The notes beneath the pieces were generated by a model that saw only the letters and a list, made by a program, of their open reading frames with translations, was not told the DNA's origin and made no database searches. A program made the position numbers and the translations under genes. A stretch of DNA of 64,000 nt from Nitrospirales bacterium (GTDB lineage Bacteria; Nitrospirota; Nitrospiria; Nitrospirales; UBA8639), in assembly GCA_021604145.1 (NCBI GenBank), contig BQIX01000001.1, positions 296,343 to 360,342 of the forward strand. Reading direction: 5' to 3'. Shown piece after piece: positions 9,760-19,463 of the stretch; the stretch's first letter is position 1; every line of letters starts with the position of its first letter.

Positions 9760-10356
9760 TTGAAGGAGAGGGTCATGCGTTTCACATATCTGACAGTGAG
9801 TATCATCATGTTTTCGATTACGACTAGTATCACAATGGCAGCCGGGCAACACGGGCAACACATGATGAGGGCCCGTGTACCAGCTGATAAAATTGAGGAA
9901 GCGCGTGCGCTCACGAGTCCTCTTCCGCAATCGCCAGATATTGTGGCAAAGGGAAAGGCTATATATGAAGGGAAGGGAACATGTGTGAACTGTCACGGGG
10001 TACAAGGTCGTGGTGACGGCCCAGGTGGAATTAACCTCAATCCTCCGCCGAGAATATTTCGTTCTCATGGGTTTTGGCGACACCGAACGGAGGGCGAGAT
10101 CTTTTGGGTCATTAAGCATGGTTCCCCGGGGACGGCCATGATTCCGTTTGGTGGACTGCTCACTGACGAGGATATCTGGACGGTGATGCAGTATGAACAG
10201 AGTTTCTCCGGGGGACATGGACGGCGAGGCATGGGGCGAGGTAGAGGAATGGGACCAGGAGGCAGACATGGTGGTAACAGAGGGCATGACATGATGAGGG
10301 AGATGGAGCATGAGAGAGGTGGAGAAGACCATGAATGTTGCCAACAATCTGAGTGA
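9760..10356 (+). CDS. c-type cytochrome with Gly/Arg/His-rich C-terminal tail
   Basis: CVNCHGVQGRGDGPGG heme motif; tail GGHGRRGMGRGRGMGPGGRHGGNRGHDMM...HERGGEDHE; ATG likely 9775. Confidence 0.8.
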   Translation: MKERVMRFTYLTVSIIMFSITTSITMAAGQHGQHMMRARVPADKIEEARALTSPLPQSPDIVAKGKAIYEGKGTCVNCHGVQGRGDGPGGINLNPPPRIFRSHGFWRHRTEGEIFWVIKHGSPGTAMIPFGGLLTDEDIWTVMQYEQSFSGGHGRRGMGRGRGMGPGGRHGGNRGHDMMREMEHERGGEDHECCQQSE

Positions 10357-11047
10357 TCACCATACACTATTTAGTAGACAGAGGCGAGGACGAATCCATC
10401 GTATGTGCGTGATCACCACATTTGTTGCATTGATTCTTGTTACATCTCTAGCTCACGCAAAAGAGGACAACCTCGGGAAAACGATTGTGATGAAAAGATG
10501 TACTGTATGCCACCGCCTCGAGGGAGACCCGATGCCACGACGGACCAAACAGGCTCCTGATCTCATCTGGGCTGGGAACAAGTACCAGGAAGAGTGGTTA
10601 GGGAAATGGCTACAAAACCCTGATGAGAAGCTGTATCCGCTTGGCTTCGATTACAAAGCTAAGCGTAAAGGGAGACATCTTTCGCTCTCGCCATCAAAAG
10701 CTGGTGAAGTTGTAGATTTCTTGCAGACGATCAAGGACCCTCGAGTGAAGAAAGGGGTGATGCGATCTGGCACAGCTCAGGAGTTAAAGCGCGGGAAACA
10801 ACTCTATCAGGAGCATGCGTGTCAAAACTGTCATTGGACACCGGCGAGCAATCGTCGGGGATATACGGGAGGTAAATCCAGTACATCATTAATCAAGATG
10901 GGGGCGCGCTTACAAGCTGATTGGGTGTATCGTTTTAATCAAAATCCCAACGATTTTGTCCCAGATAGTGGGGCGTATATTCCCAAGCCTCCACTCCCGG
11001 AAAAAGATATTTATGCGATTACAGCCTATATGATGACGTTTAAATAA
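10331..11047 (+). CDS. Diheme c-type cytochrome
   Basis: Two heme motifs CTVCHR and CQNCHW; ORF overlaps end of previous gene. Confidence 0.85.
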   Translation: MNVANNLSDHHTLFSRQRRGRIHRMCVITTFVALILVTSLAHAKEDNLGKTIVMKRCTVCHRLEGDPMPRRTKQAPDLIWAGNKYQEEWLGKWLQNPDEKLYPLGFDYKAKRKGRHLSLSPSKAGEVVDFLQTIKDPRVKKGVMRSGTAQELKRGKQLYQEHACQNCHWTPASNRRGYTGGKSSTSLIKMGARLQADWVYRFNQNPNDFVPDSGAYIPKPPLPEKDIYAITAYMMTFK

Positions 11048-11261
11048 GGAATATCTGACGGGATATTTAAACGATGTTTCATGAGCCGAACTTTACGAGC
11101 ATTCTTATTCAACTATCAGTATCTTGAAAGGTCAAACGGGTATGGCTGTGGCTGGATTCGAAGGTGCGTGAGAGGTGACTCAAATGGCAGACCTTCTCGC
11201 TTACCTTCCTTCGTTAAAGCCTTAGGTGTGTTAGCAGCATTATTCATGGGGAGGGCATAGT

Positions 11262-11579
11262 GTGAAAGCCACAGAAAAGAAGCACCTGACGGTCAGAGTG
11301 CCAGAGCAAAGGGATTGCTGGGATTGGGAAATCCTCACTGCTGATGGGAGCCCACTCGACGGATGGTATTCAGCGTCAGTTGGAATTGACCATTCAGGTC
11401 GATATTGTCTTCACGTTGTCTTTGATCAGTTCGATTGTGTGAATGCAGATGGCCAACCTATAAAGATTGAACTTCTGGGAGTGACACATAGGCCAGTCAA
11501 GAATGAACCGGCGATACCGAGTCCTCGAATGCATAAAGCGAAGAAGAAGGGACCTGATGTCGATTGGGAGTGGGAGTAA
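11262..11579 (+). CDS. Hypothetical protein
   Basis: GTG-initiated ORF, immediately followed by SpoIIAA-like ORF. Confidence 0.5.
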   Translation: MKATEKKHLTVRVPEQRDCWDWEILTADGSPLDGWYSASVGIDHSGRYCLHVVFDQFDCVNADGQPIKIELLGVTHRPVKNEPAIPSPRMHKAKKKGPDVDWEWE

Positions 11580-11584
11580 GGAAT

Positions 11585-11941
11585 ATGTATCGAGTGTTGG
11601 ATGAAAGCTCTGGTCGTACCGTCGGGATCAAAGTTGATGGCAAACTGACCAACAATGATTATGAGGTCTTGGTACCTTATTTTGAAAATCTTATCAACGA
11701 ATATGGATCGCTGAATTTGCTCTGTGATATGACTCAGTTTAGTGGGGTGGAAATTGGAGTCTTCTGGGAAGATTTCAAATTTAGCATTCGCCATGTACGT
11801 GACTTTACGCGAATGGCCATTGTGGGCGATGAGCAATGGCTGGATTGGTATACAACGATCTTCAACCCCATGGTCAAGACGGAATTAAAATGTTTTTCCT
11901 CGAAACACATTCATGACGCGTGGAATTGGGTGAAGGCCTGA
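11585..11941 (+). CDS. SpoIIAA/STAS-like domain protein
   Basis: VGIKVDGKLTNNDYEVLVPYFENLI...LLCDMTQFSG...WEDFKFSIRHVRDFTRMAIVGDEQW. Confidence 0.65.
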   Translation: MYRVLDESSGRTVGIKVDGKLTNNDYEVLVPYFENLINEYGSLNLLCDMTQFSGVEIGVFWEDFKFSIRHVRDFTRMAIVGDEQWLDWYTTIFNPMVKTELKCFSSKHIHDAWNWVKA

Positions 11942-12028
11942 CCGCCGTTATATGTGATGGGATCATCCGGAGAGATTATTTAAAACTCAGAGTAGCTCTA
12001 ACTATTAGAAGAGAGGAAAGGAGACGAG

Positions 12029-12358
12029 ATGATTAAAGAAGACAGCAATCACGATACACAGAATATGAACTGGCAAGAATTACGGGAATTCCCTGGACCG
12101 GCAGAGGTGAAAGTTCTTCGTGAAGAGAAAGATTTAGGAGCGAAAACGATGCTCCTTCGTGTCCCACCCCAAGGGAAGATTATTCCTCATTCACACCGAG
12201 GTGTGGTTCAGCACTATGTACTCGATGGGCACTACGAGACCGAAGGGAAATCGTTTGGTCCAGGGAGCTTTCGACTCATGCCAGAGCATGCGGAAGTTGC
12301 GCCGATTACTACTGAAAAAGGCGTCACGATTTTGATGATCTACGATGCTGTAAGGTAA
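12029..12358 (+). CDS. Cupin-domain protein
   Basis: RVPPQGKIIPHSHRGVVQHYVLDGHYETEGKSFGPGSFRLMPEHAEVAPITTEKGVTIL. Confidence 0.7.
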   Translation: MIKEDSNHDTQNMNWQELREFPGPAEVKVLREEKDLGAKTMLLRVPPQGKIIPHSHRGVVQHYVLDGHYETEGKSFGPGSFRLMPEHAEVAPITTEKGVTILMIYDAVR

Positions 12359-12419
12359 AAGAATACGACACGTTCCAATGTCTGCATCACTCAAAGATGC
12401 ATGAGTTCAGGTCATTCGG

Positions 12420-12983
12420 TTGTATCCGACGACCCTATTTTTTCCTGTGAAAGCAGGGATCGTATGTGCGTCTGCGCCACGAGACCATATCAGTTACGAA
12501 GCTATGAAAAACCCTATGAATGAAGGGCGAGAACAAGAGCGAATAATCTGGCAGGCCTTTCCTTCATGGGGGCAGTTTAGTTGGCTCTATTTTTTTACAT
12601 TCCTGACAGCACTTCGAGGAGTCTTGTTTCTTCGTTTTGGTCTACCAGGTTGGCCGCTGTGGTTGGCTGGTGCCGTGGTGTTACTTTTGGTCGTCGCTCT
12701 TATTCGTCGTTGGGCATATTATGTCGTGACTCCGACGCGCGTAATTATTAAGAATGGATATACCCAACGTGACATGAACTCTCTCAAGCTTGAGATGATC
12801 AAGAACATGTATCTGGTGCAAGGTCCAATTTCTCGATTTTGGGGTATTGGAACTCTGGTTATTCAGTCAACCGAAACCGGGAAAGAGCTTAAGCTGCGTG
12901 GAGTGAAAGATCCCGATATCGTCGAAGCGAAAGTAAAAGCGTTGTTGCCGGCGCGATATGCAGATTCTTTAGATTTGCCATGA
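12420..12983 (+). CDS. PH (bPH2-like) domain membrane protein
   Basis: Two TM segments then RRWAYYVVTPTRVIIKNGYTQRDMNSLKLEMIKNMYLVQGPISRFWGIGTLVIQSTE. Confidence 0.7.
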   Translation: MYPTTLFFPVKAGIVCASAPRDHISYEAMKNPMNEGREQERIIWQAFPSWGQFSWLYFFTFLTALRGVLFLRFGLPGWPLWLAGAVVLLLVVALIRRWAYYVVTPTRVIIKNGYTQRDMNSLKLEMIKNMYLVQGPISRFWGIGTLVIQSTETGKELKLRGVKDPDIVEAKVKALLPARYADSLDLP

Positions 12984-13564
12984 ATACGATTTCTCGCCGA
13001 CGCCAAATCATCATCTGGATGAGTATTGCATTAATTTCGATTGCTTTGGCAATTGAGTTCATGTTGAGTTCACAACCAGAACGGCCCTTCGGACATACTC
13101 AAGTGGCTCATGTCGTGGGGTGGCTGGGCTTCGGTATGATCGCGCTAACGTTTGTGTATCCTATCAAACGATGGTTGCATCCAAATCAAGTTTGGCCCAA
13201 AGACTGGTTTCAAATTCATCAGATCATGGGAATTGCTGGACCGTTGCTTATTGTGGTTCATTCAGGTGCTCACTTTCACGCCGCGGTCCCGGTGCTTGCG
13301 CTCGTTGCATTGCTACTCGTGGTCTTTAGTGGCATTACGGGACAAGCTCTCCATTACTTGGCGTTTCGGACGCTATACGAGCAACGTCATGAACTAGCCG
13401 CTCAAGGCCTGACTGAAGAAGCTGTAGAATCTCATCTTCACAATCTGGCTCTAGAGGAAGAAACCCTCCGGTCGTGGCGATGTGTGCATGGCCCCTTGAC
13501 GGTGACATGCGTCGTGCTCACGCTGATACATATTGGCGGCGCACTCTACTTTGGAGGCGTATAG
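12980..13564 (+). CDS. Membrane protein with b-type-cytochrome-like histidine pattern
   Basis: Multiple TM helices with FQIHQIMG, IVVHSGAHFH, RCVHGPLT, LIHIGG; start overlaps upstream stop. Confidence 0.6.
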   Translation: MNTISRRRQIIIWMSIALISIALAIEFMLSSQPERPFGHTQVAHVVGWLGFGMIALTFVYPIKRWLHPNQVWPKDWFQIHQIMGIAGPLLIVVHSGAHFHAAVPVLALVALLLVVFSGITGQALHYLAFRTLYEQRHELAAQGLTEEAVESHLHNLALEEETLRSWRCVHGPLTVTCVVLTLIHIGGALYFGGV

Positions 13565-13567
13565 CTT

Positions 13568-14143
13568 GTGTGGTGTTTACGTCGATGGGTGTTACCCGTC
13601 GTTTTGACGAGTACAGGTTTGATCATTGTCTACATCGCCTGGGGATCGGTGTATACGCCAGAAACGTTGTGGGCTCCTGGTCATCTCAGCCGATATCACG
13701 CAGACATTGCCACCTGCGGGACCTGTCATGAACCGTTTATTGGGGCAACGGATACACAGTGTCTTGTCTGCCACACGCTTCAGCAGTTCCAACTCAAATC
13801 CCAACCAGAAGTACATCGCATACATCAAGAAGTCATTGTTCGTAAGCAATCCTGCCTGACATGCCATACTGAGCACCGCGGGGTATTAGCTAGTATTACC
13901 ATGGGGACGGCGCGGAATCCGCATGGCGAGTTTATTTTTCGGGCCACTAGTACGTCCTCATGCTCAGACTGTCACACGATGGATACGGAAAAGGAAAAGA
14001 CAAAACCCGTTCTCTTAAACAATGCGACGGTCCGTCATCTCATTGAAGAAGGGGAGGGGGCTCATCGACCGGGACATTTTGCGCACTGCTTACATTGTCA
14101 TGTTGGAGGAAAGCGAGATGTTGAAGATGAAGATGAGGATTGA
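13568..14143 (+). CDS. Membrane-anchored pentaheme c-type cytochrome
   Basis: N-terminal TM; five CXXCH: CGTCH, CLVCH, CLTCH, CSDCH, CLHCH; acidic tail DVEDEDED. Confidence 0.85.
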   Translation: MWCLRRWVLPVVLTSTGLIIVYIAWGSVYTPETLWAPGHLSRYHADIATCGTCHEPFIGATDTQCLVCHTLQQFQLKSQPEVHRIHQEVIVRKQSCLTCHTEHRGVLASITMGTARNPHGEFIFRATSTSSCSDCHTMDTEKEKTKPVLLNNATVRHLIEEGEGAHRPGHFAHCLHCHVGGKRDVEDEDED

Positions 14144-14239
14144 ACCGTGCTTAGTGTTGGTTCTCTCAACAACAGGATTAGCGTGAGAAAAAGGGGGCCT
14201 GTCTCAGCGGTCGAAAGCCACGCAGCGTAGCGAGAGGCT

Positions 14240-16933
14240 ATGAGCATACGTCACTTACAATTTTTGTTTAAGCCTCGATCGATTGCAGTTATTGGGGCTT
14301 CGAACAAGCTGAATCGAGTTGGGAATGTGGTGATGGGCAATCTACTCAGAGCCGGATTTCTCGGACCCATTATGCCCGTGAATCCCAAGCATCAAGCTGT
14401 TGCGGGAGTTCTGGCCTATCCTAATGTGCATGCGCTGCCAATCGTTCCGGACCTTGCGATTCTTTGCACACCTCCACAAACGATCCCGTCAATCATTCAG
14501 GATCTTGGTGAGCGTGGGGTTCGGGCTGCTGTCATTATGACCGCCGGCCTTTCCAAAGAACCATCACAATCGGATGGAAAATGTGTACAATCCGTCATCC
14601 TGGAAATTGCTCAGAGGCATCGCATGCGGGTCTTAGGGCCGAATACGATCGGTCTTCTCGTTCCGCATCTTGCGTTGAATGCGAGTTTTGCGCATGTCGA
14701 AGCCATGACAGGAAACCTCGCGTTTGTCTCTCAGTCGGGAGCATTGTGCACAGTCGTACTTGATTGGGCTCGGTCCCGAGGCATTGGGTTTTCGTATTTT
14801 CTAGCCCTCGGTGATAGCGTTGATATCGATTTTGGTGACGTGCTTGATTATCTTGGAAGCGATCCCAGCACTGACGCCATTCTTCTATACATTGAATCTA
14901 TTACTGAGTCGAGAAAGTTCATGTCGGCGGCCAGAGCTGCGGCTCGCAATAAACCTGTCCTTGCGATAAAGGCTGGGCGCCGGCCCGAAGGCGCTGCAGC
15001 GGCAGTATCCCATACTGGTGCTCTCGCAGGATCTGACGATGTGTATGATGCATCGTTTCGTCGAGCCGGGATTCTTCGGGTCTTTGAAATCGATGAACTC
15101 TTCGACGCCGTCGAAACGTTGGGACGTGTTCGCTTTTTTTCAGGAAATCGATTCGCCATTCTGACGAATGGTGGGGGACCAGGTGTGTTGGCAGCGGACG
15201 CACTGGCGGATGCTGGTGGGACTTTGCTTCGGCTTTCTGAGACGACCATCCAGCAATTGGATACCGTGTTGCCCAACACCTGGTCTCGTGGAAACCCTAT
15301 CGACATTGTTGGAGATGCCTCAGCAAAGCGATACACCAACGCACTGAACATTGTCATGCAAGATCAAGACATCGATGCCTTGTTGGTGACACATGCGCCA
15401 ACGGCAATCGTCGCGAGTGAAGACGCGGCTCACTCCGTCATTACTGCGATACACGCGTCAGCCTTCAAAAAACATGTGCTAACCAGTTGGCTCGGGGCCG
15501 AAACAGCCGTGAAGGCACGACGTCTGTTTGCGGAGGCCAATATTCCTACCTACGAGACTCCGGAAAAAGCTGTTCGTGCGTTTCTTCATCTCGTTCGCTA
15601 TCGCCAAAGCCAAGACATGTTGATGGAAATTCCACCTTCCGTTCCACAAGAATTTCATCCGATCTCATCTTCTGCCCGATACGTAATCGAACAGGCGTTA
15701 GCCCAAGAACGGTTTCTCCTCAGCGAGCCAGAGGCCAAGGCGATTCTTGCCGCGTATGGTATTCCAACGGTTGAAACGCATATTGCCAATACCCCAGAGC
15801 AAGCTGTTCGATTTGCTGAGCAGATTGGATTTCCGGTTGCGATTAAAATCCTTTCCCCACACATTACCCACAAGGCTGATGTCGGTGGTGTCGCGCTTGA
15901 TATTGATTCTCCAGAAACAGTTCGAACGGCCATCGCTGGGATGAGGCAGCGTTTGCACGAAGTAGATCCCAAAGCCACGATGGACGGTGTGACGATCCAA
16001 CCTATGGCTCGACGCCCAGGAAGCTATGAGTTACTCGTGGGAGTGACAACGGATTCAGTCTTTGGGCCCATCATTCTGTTTGGACATGGAGGCGCGGCCG
16101 TGGAACTCGTGCGGGATCGAGCGGTAGCATTGCCGCCCCTCAATATGAAATTGGCGAACGAACTGATCAACCAAACCCGGATTGCCACGTTGCTTAAAGG
16201 GTTTAGAAATCAGCCACCGGTTGACCTCGAAGCACTCAGTCTGACACTCATTCAAATTTCTCACCTCATCATAGATTTTCCTGAAATTGTTGAACTGGAT
16301 ATTAATCCCTTGTTGGTCGATCCTCAGGGAGTCTTGGCATTGGATGCCCGTATGAAAATTATTCCTGCCAAGACTGCTGGATCAGATCGACTGGCCATTC
16401 GTCCATATCCCCAAGAGTTAGAGGAGTGGATGACACTTCGGTTTGGTCAACGCGTGCTTTGCCGGCCGATTCGTCCCGAAGATGAACGCGCGCATAATAA
16501 ATTTTTTAAACAATTGTCTCCAGAAGATATTCGATTTAGATTTTTTGGATTGATTCAAGAATTACCACATACACAAATGGCTCGTTTTACACAAATTGAC
16601 TACAACCGGGAGATGGCCTTTATTGCCACAATAGCGAATACGCATGATCACCCTGAAACGTTAGGGGTGGTCCGAACCATAAACGATGCCAACAACCACA
16701 CCGCCGAGTTTGCCATTATTGTCCGTTCAGATATGAAAGGACAAGGGTTGGGGCAGCTGCTACTGGAGAAAATGATTCGCTACTGTCAGGCAAGAGGAGT
16801 GGTGCAGTTAGTCGGACAAGTTCGAACAGACAATACCGCCATGCTGGGGCTCGCCAAACGACTTGGATTTACAGTCAGGCTGACTCTGGAAGGAGATGCT
16901 ATGGAAGTGAAACGTATTCTGAATACTGACTAG
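14240..16933 (+). CDS. ADP-forming acyl-CoA synthetase / GNAT acetyltransferase fusion (Pat-like)
   Basis: N-terminal CoA-binding domain (FKPRSIAVIGASNKLNRVGN), SHTGALAGSDD motif, ATP-grasp region (GFPVAIKILSPHITHKADVGGV), C-terminal GNAT (MKGQGLGQLLLEKMIRYCQARG). Confidence 0.9.
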   Translation: MSIRHLQFLFKPRSIAVIGASNKLNRVGNVVMGNLLRAGFLGPIMPVNPKHQAVAGVLAYPNVHALPIVPDLAILCTPPQTIPSIIQDLGERGVRAAVIMTAGLSKEPSQSDGKCVQSVILEIAQRHRMRVLGPNTIGLLVPHLALNASFAHVEAMTGNLAFVSQSGALCTVVLDWARSRGIGFSYFLALGDSVDIDFGDVLDYLGSDPSTDAILLYIESITESRKFMSAARAAARNKPVLAIKAGRRPEGAAAAVSHTGALAGSDDVYDASFRRAGILRVFEIDELFDAVETLGRVRFFSGNRFAILTNGGGPGVLAADALADAGGTLLRLSETTIQQLDTVLPNTWSRGNPIDIVGDASAKRYTNALNIVMQDQDIDALLVTHAPTAIVASEDAAHSVITAIHASAFKKHVLTSWLGAETAVKARRLFAEANIPTYETPEKAVRAFLHLVRYRQSQDMLMEIPPSVPQEFHPISSSARYVIEQALAQERFLLSEPEAKAILAAYGIPTVETHIANTPEQAVRFAEQIGFPVAIKILSPHITHKADVGGVALDIDSPETVRTAIAGMRQRLHEVDPKATMDGVTIQPMARRPGSYELLVGVTTDSVFGPIILFGHGGAAVELVRDRAVALPPLNMKLANELINQTRIATLLKGFRNQPPVDLEALSLTLIQISHLIIDFPEIVELDINPLLVDPQGVLALDARMKIIPAKTAGSDRLAIRPYPQELEEWMTLRFGQRVLCRPIRPEDERAHNKFFKQLSPEDIRFRFFGLIQELPHTQMARFTQIDYNREMAFIATIANTHDHPETLGVVRTINDANNHTAEFAIIVRSDMKGQGLGQLLLEKMIRYCQARGVVQLVGQVRTDNTAMLGLAKRLGFTVRLTLEGDAMEVKRILNTD

Positions 16934-16956
16934 AGCCTCTGGCTCAACTACAACCT

Positions 16957-17682
16957 ATGATGACTCACTTTTGGACAGCGTTTCTGGCAAGTGTACTTGC
17001 TGCCCTGGTCACGACTATCGGGATTTATGTCATTCGTCATTTTGAGACATGGGGTCGACAGAATACGACGTACTTTTCCTGCTTTGCCGCCGGCGTACTG
17101 ATATCAGTCTCATTTTTGCATATCATTCCTAAATCGTTTGAAATGAACGAACAAGCCCCTTTCTATCTACTCACCGGATATCTGTCTCTACATTTTTTTA
17201 ATCGGTTCATCACGGCGTATGTGTGTGATAAGAATCCAGAGACAGCGATTGGTCTTATTCCAATGCTTGGGATTGGGTTTCATTCATTTATCGATGGGGT
17301 AGTTTATTCCATTACCTTTAGTGTCAGTGTTTTCACTGGAATGCTGACAGCCATTGGGATGGTCTTGCACGAGTTTCCCGAAGGGATAGTCACTTATGTG
17401 CTGTTAATTCGAGGTGGATTTACAAAAAAGAAATCCTTTGTGCTTGCCTTTCTCGCCGCGGCACTGACGACACCTTTGGGGACGCTTACTTCCTATCCGA
17501 TGATTAGTCAAATCGATAAGCCGTTGCTCGGTGCGTTGCTATCTGTTTCGGCTGGTGCGTTGGTCTATGTCGGCGCGACTCATCTGCTCCCACACGCAGA
17601 GCACGAACCGAGGAAATACAGTGTGGTCGCGTTGCTTGGAGGGATTTTGGTTGCTGTCGGTATCATTATGAGCAAGGCCTGA
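16957..17682 (+). CDS. ZIP family metal transporter
   Basis: Multi-TM with GFHSFIDGVVYSI and VLHEFPEGIVTYVLL metal-binding motifs. Confidence 0.85.
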   Translation: MMTHFWTAFLASVLAALVTTIGIYVIRHFETWGRQNTTYFSCFAAGVLISVSFLHIIPKSFEMNEQAPFYLLTGYLSLHFFNRFITAYVCDKNPETAIGLIPMLGIGFHSFIDGVVYSITFSVSVFTGMLTAIGMVLHEFPEGIVTYVLLIRGGFTKKKSFVLAFLAAALTTPLGTLTSYPMISQIDKPLLGALLSVSAGALVYVGATHLLPHAEHEPRKYSVVALLGGILVAVGIIMSKA

Positions 17683-17732
17683 ATTTTACTCATGGAATAA
17701 AACGTCGTAAGGAAAGGTAGAAATAGAGAGAT

Positions 17733-18119
17733 GTGATGAAGATGTTCTTTTTGGGAACCCTACCCTTCGCGATGATTTTGGTATTTTCTATAACTGAGCT
17801 CGGCCACACGAAGACAGAAAAGGAAGGTGGCAGCCAGTCTCCTAAGTCTCCTAAGTCTCCTAGAGGCCATAAAGTACCCAAAGCCTCATCTCCCTCAATG
17901 GAACAGATTACACAGGGCAAAACCCTGTATGAGGGCCGAGCCAGGTGTGTCTATTGTCATGGGCATAAAGCAGTAAGACGTGAACTTACCGATCAAGAAC
18001 TGTTTTCCATTATCAAATTCGGGGTGCCAGGCACATCCCATATAGCGTTTAAATATCTGCTTTCAGATGAGGAAGTTTGGTCCATCGTCCATTATCAACT
18101 CCGCAACAACCTACGCTAA
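17733..18119 (+). CDS. c-type cytochrome
   Basis: CVYCHGH heme motif; PKSPKSPRG linker encoded by short direct repeats. Confidence 0.75.
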   Translation: MMKMFFLGTLPFAMILVFSITELGHTKTEKEGGSQSPKSPKSPRGHKVPKASSPSMEQITQGKTLYEGRARCVYCHGHKAVRRELTDQELFSIIKFGVPGTSHIAFKYLLSDEEVWSIVHYQLRNNLR

Positions 18120-18257
18120 TAGCTGTCGACACGAAGAGGGCCTCCGAGATAACCCTAAAAAGGAAATACGGATATCACGTCCCAACTTTTCAAGAGCTAA
18201 GACTATAGTGAGGTCGGAACCTTACTCTTCCATGCAACTGACATTCATTTTGATGAT

Positions 18258-18312
18258 CTATAGCGAATCCAATTAATTTCTATTTTATGAAGGTGCGTAG
18301 CCTAGGCGACGA
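18258..18312 (+). repeat. Dispersed repeat copy 1: CTATAGCGAATCCAATTAATT...CCTAGGCGACGATTGTT
   Basis: Two blocks shared with 32103-32159 and first block with 19135-19172. Confidence 0.65.
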
Positions 18313-19120
18313 TTGTTCCGTAACCCATACGCAACGGCCGCATCGCGCCATTCCAGGTCGTTGTCGATGGGACAGACTCGAATACCGCTGGGATCATCTT
18401 GGACTATGTCGGACGAATTGCCGCTCCGTTCAGCGAAAAAGTGCTGATGACCCGGTTGAGGAAGGCGGCTGGACGACAGATTAACCCAGGCCGAGTGGAA
18501 CTCGAAGCGCGTGCGTGGTTCAACGAGAATCTGGAAAACCGTTCCCGGTGTCATCGCACTCGTGGTGAAGCTGGTCACGTTGATGTTGGCGAGCATGGCC
18601 GTCGTTCGCGAAAAAGAAATCGGGACGTTGGAGCAGATTATGGTGACACCAATTTCACAGCTTGAATTTATCCTGGGTAAACCCCTGCCGTTTGTGCTCA
18701 TTGGTTTTGCTGATGTTATCCTCATCACGGGTGTGGGTCTACTGGTTTGAGGTACCCATTCGGGGTAGTCTGGTCCTCCTATTGGCTGCGACCGCATAGT
18801 ATTTATTAAGCACCCTCGGAATTGGTTTATTCATCTCGACAGTGAGCCGAACACAGCAACAGGCAATGATGAGCGCTTTTTTCTTCTACTTTCCAGCTGT
18901 GCTGCCCTCCGGTTTTATGTTTCCCATTTCGAACATGCCTGAAATGGTGCAGTGGATGACATATTTCAACCCGCTTAGGTATTTTCTTATCATCATTCGT
19001 GGGATATTCCTGAAAGGCGTTGGCCCGGAAGTCTTGTGGCCTCAAATGGCGGCATTGGCAGTATTGGGAGTGACGATGTTGTGGTTCGCTGCCCGCCGAT
19101 TTCAAAAAACCTTAACGTGA
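18290..19120 (+). pseudogene. Decayed ABC-2 type transporter permease
   Basis: Permease homology continues across three frames: ...VVDGTDSN...; ALVVKLVTLMLASMAVVREKEIGTLEQIMVTPISQLEFILGKPLPFVLIG; SRTQQQAMMSAFFFYFPAVLPSGFMFPISNMPEMVQWMTYFNPLRYFLIIIRGIFLKG. Confidence 0.85.
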
Positions 19121-19134
19121 GATTATGAGAATAC

Positions 19135-19174
19135 ACTATAGCGAACCCAAGTAAGTTCCATTGAAGGCCTAGGG
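19135..19174 (+). repeat. Dispersed repeat copy 2: CTATAGCGAACCCAAGTAAGTTCCATTGAAGGCCTAGGG
   Basis: Aligns to copy 1 left block; lies just past the permease remnant. Confidence 0.55.
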
Positions 19175-19272
19175 TGGCATGATTCAATTAAGCCATGACC
19201 CAATGGGTAACCATTCATTCATTATCTGAAACGCTGTACACTCTGAATCATGGAATTGAGGTGCCCTAGGCC
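19166..19272. repeat. 107-bp segment bounded by GGCCTAGGG ... CCCTAGGCC inverted termini
   Basis: Perfect 9-bp terminal inverted repeats; inner ends both carry ATGATTCA/CAATT words. Confidence 0.5.
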
Positions 19273-19333
19273 GCGTTTAGTTGAGTACGCCAATTGCATT
19301 TGAACAACCTGCTTGTACTTGTTTCTCTCTGTT

Positions 19334-19374
19334 GCTTTTTGCACCATCCCTGAAAACCCGTTCTGTAGAAAAAC
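19334..19374 (+). promoter_or_regulatory. Conserved 41-bp upstream element, copy A
   Basis: GCTTTTTGCACCATCCCTGAAAACCCGTTCTGTAGAAAAAC; 32/41 gapless identity to 47205-47245. Confidence 0.5.
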
Positions 19375-19463
19375 GACTCTTTTATCAATGCATCTCCTCA
19401 TTATCTAGGCTAAGAACCCCTATTTTCATTGATTTCCTGTTTCTTAGGAGTCTTCAATAAAAA

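Noticed and set aside
17838-17862. CTCCTAAGT micro-repeat
   Set aside because: Short in-frame repeat encoding a PKSPKSP linker; ordinary low-complexity coding.
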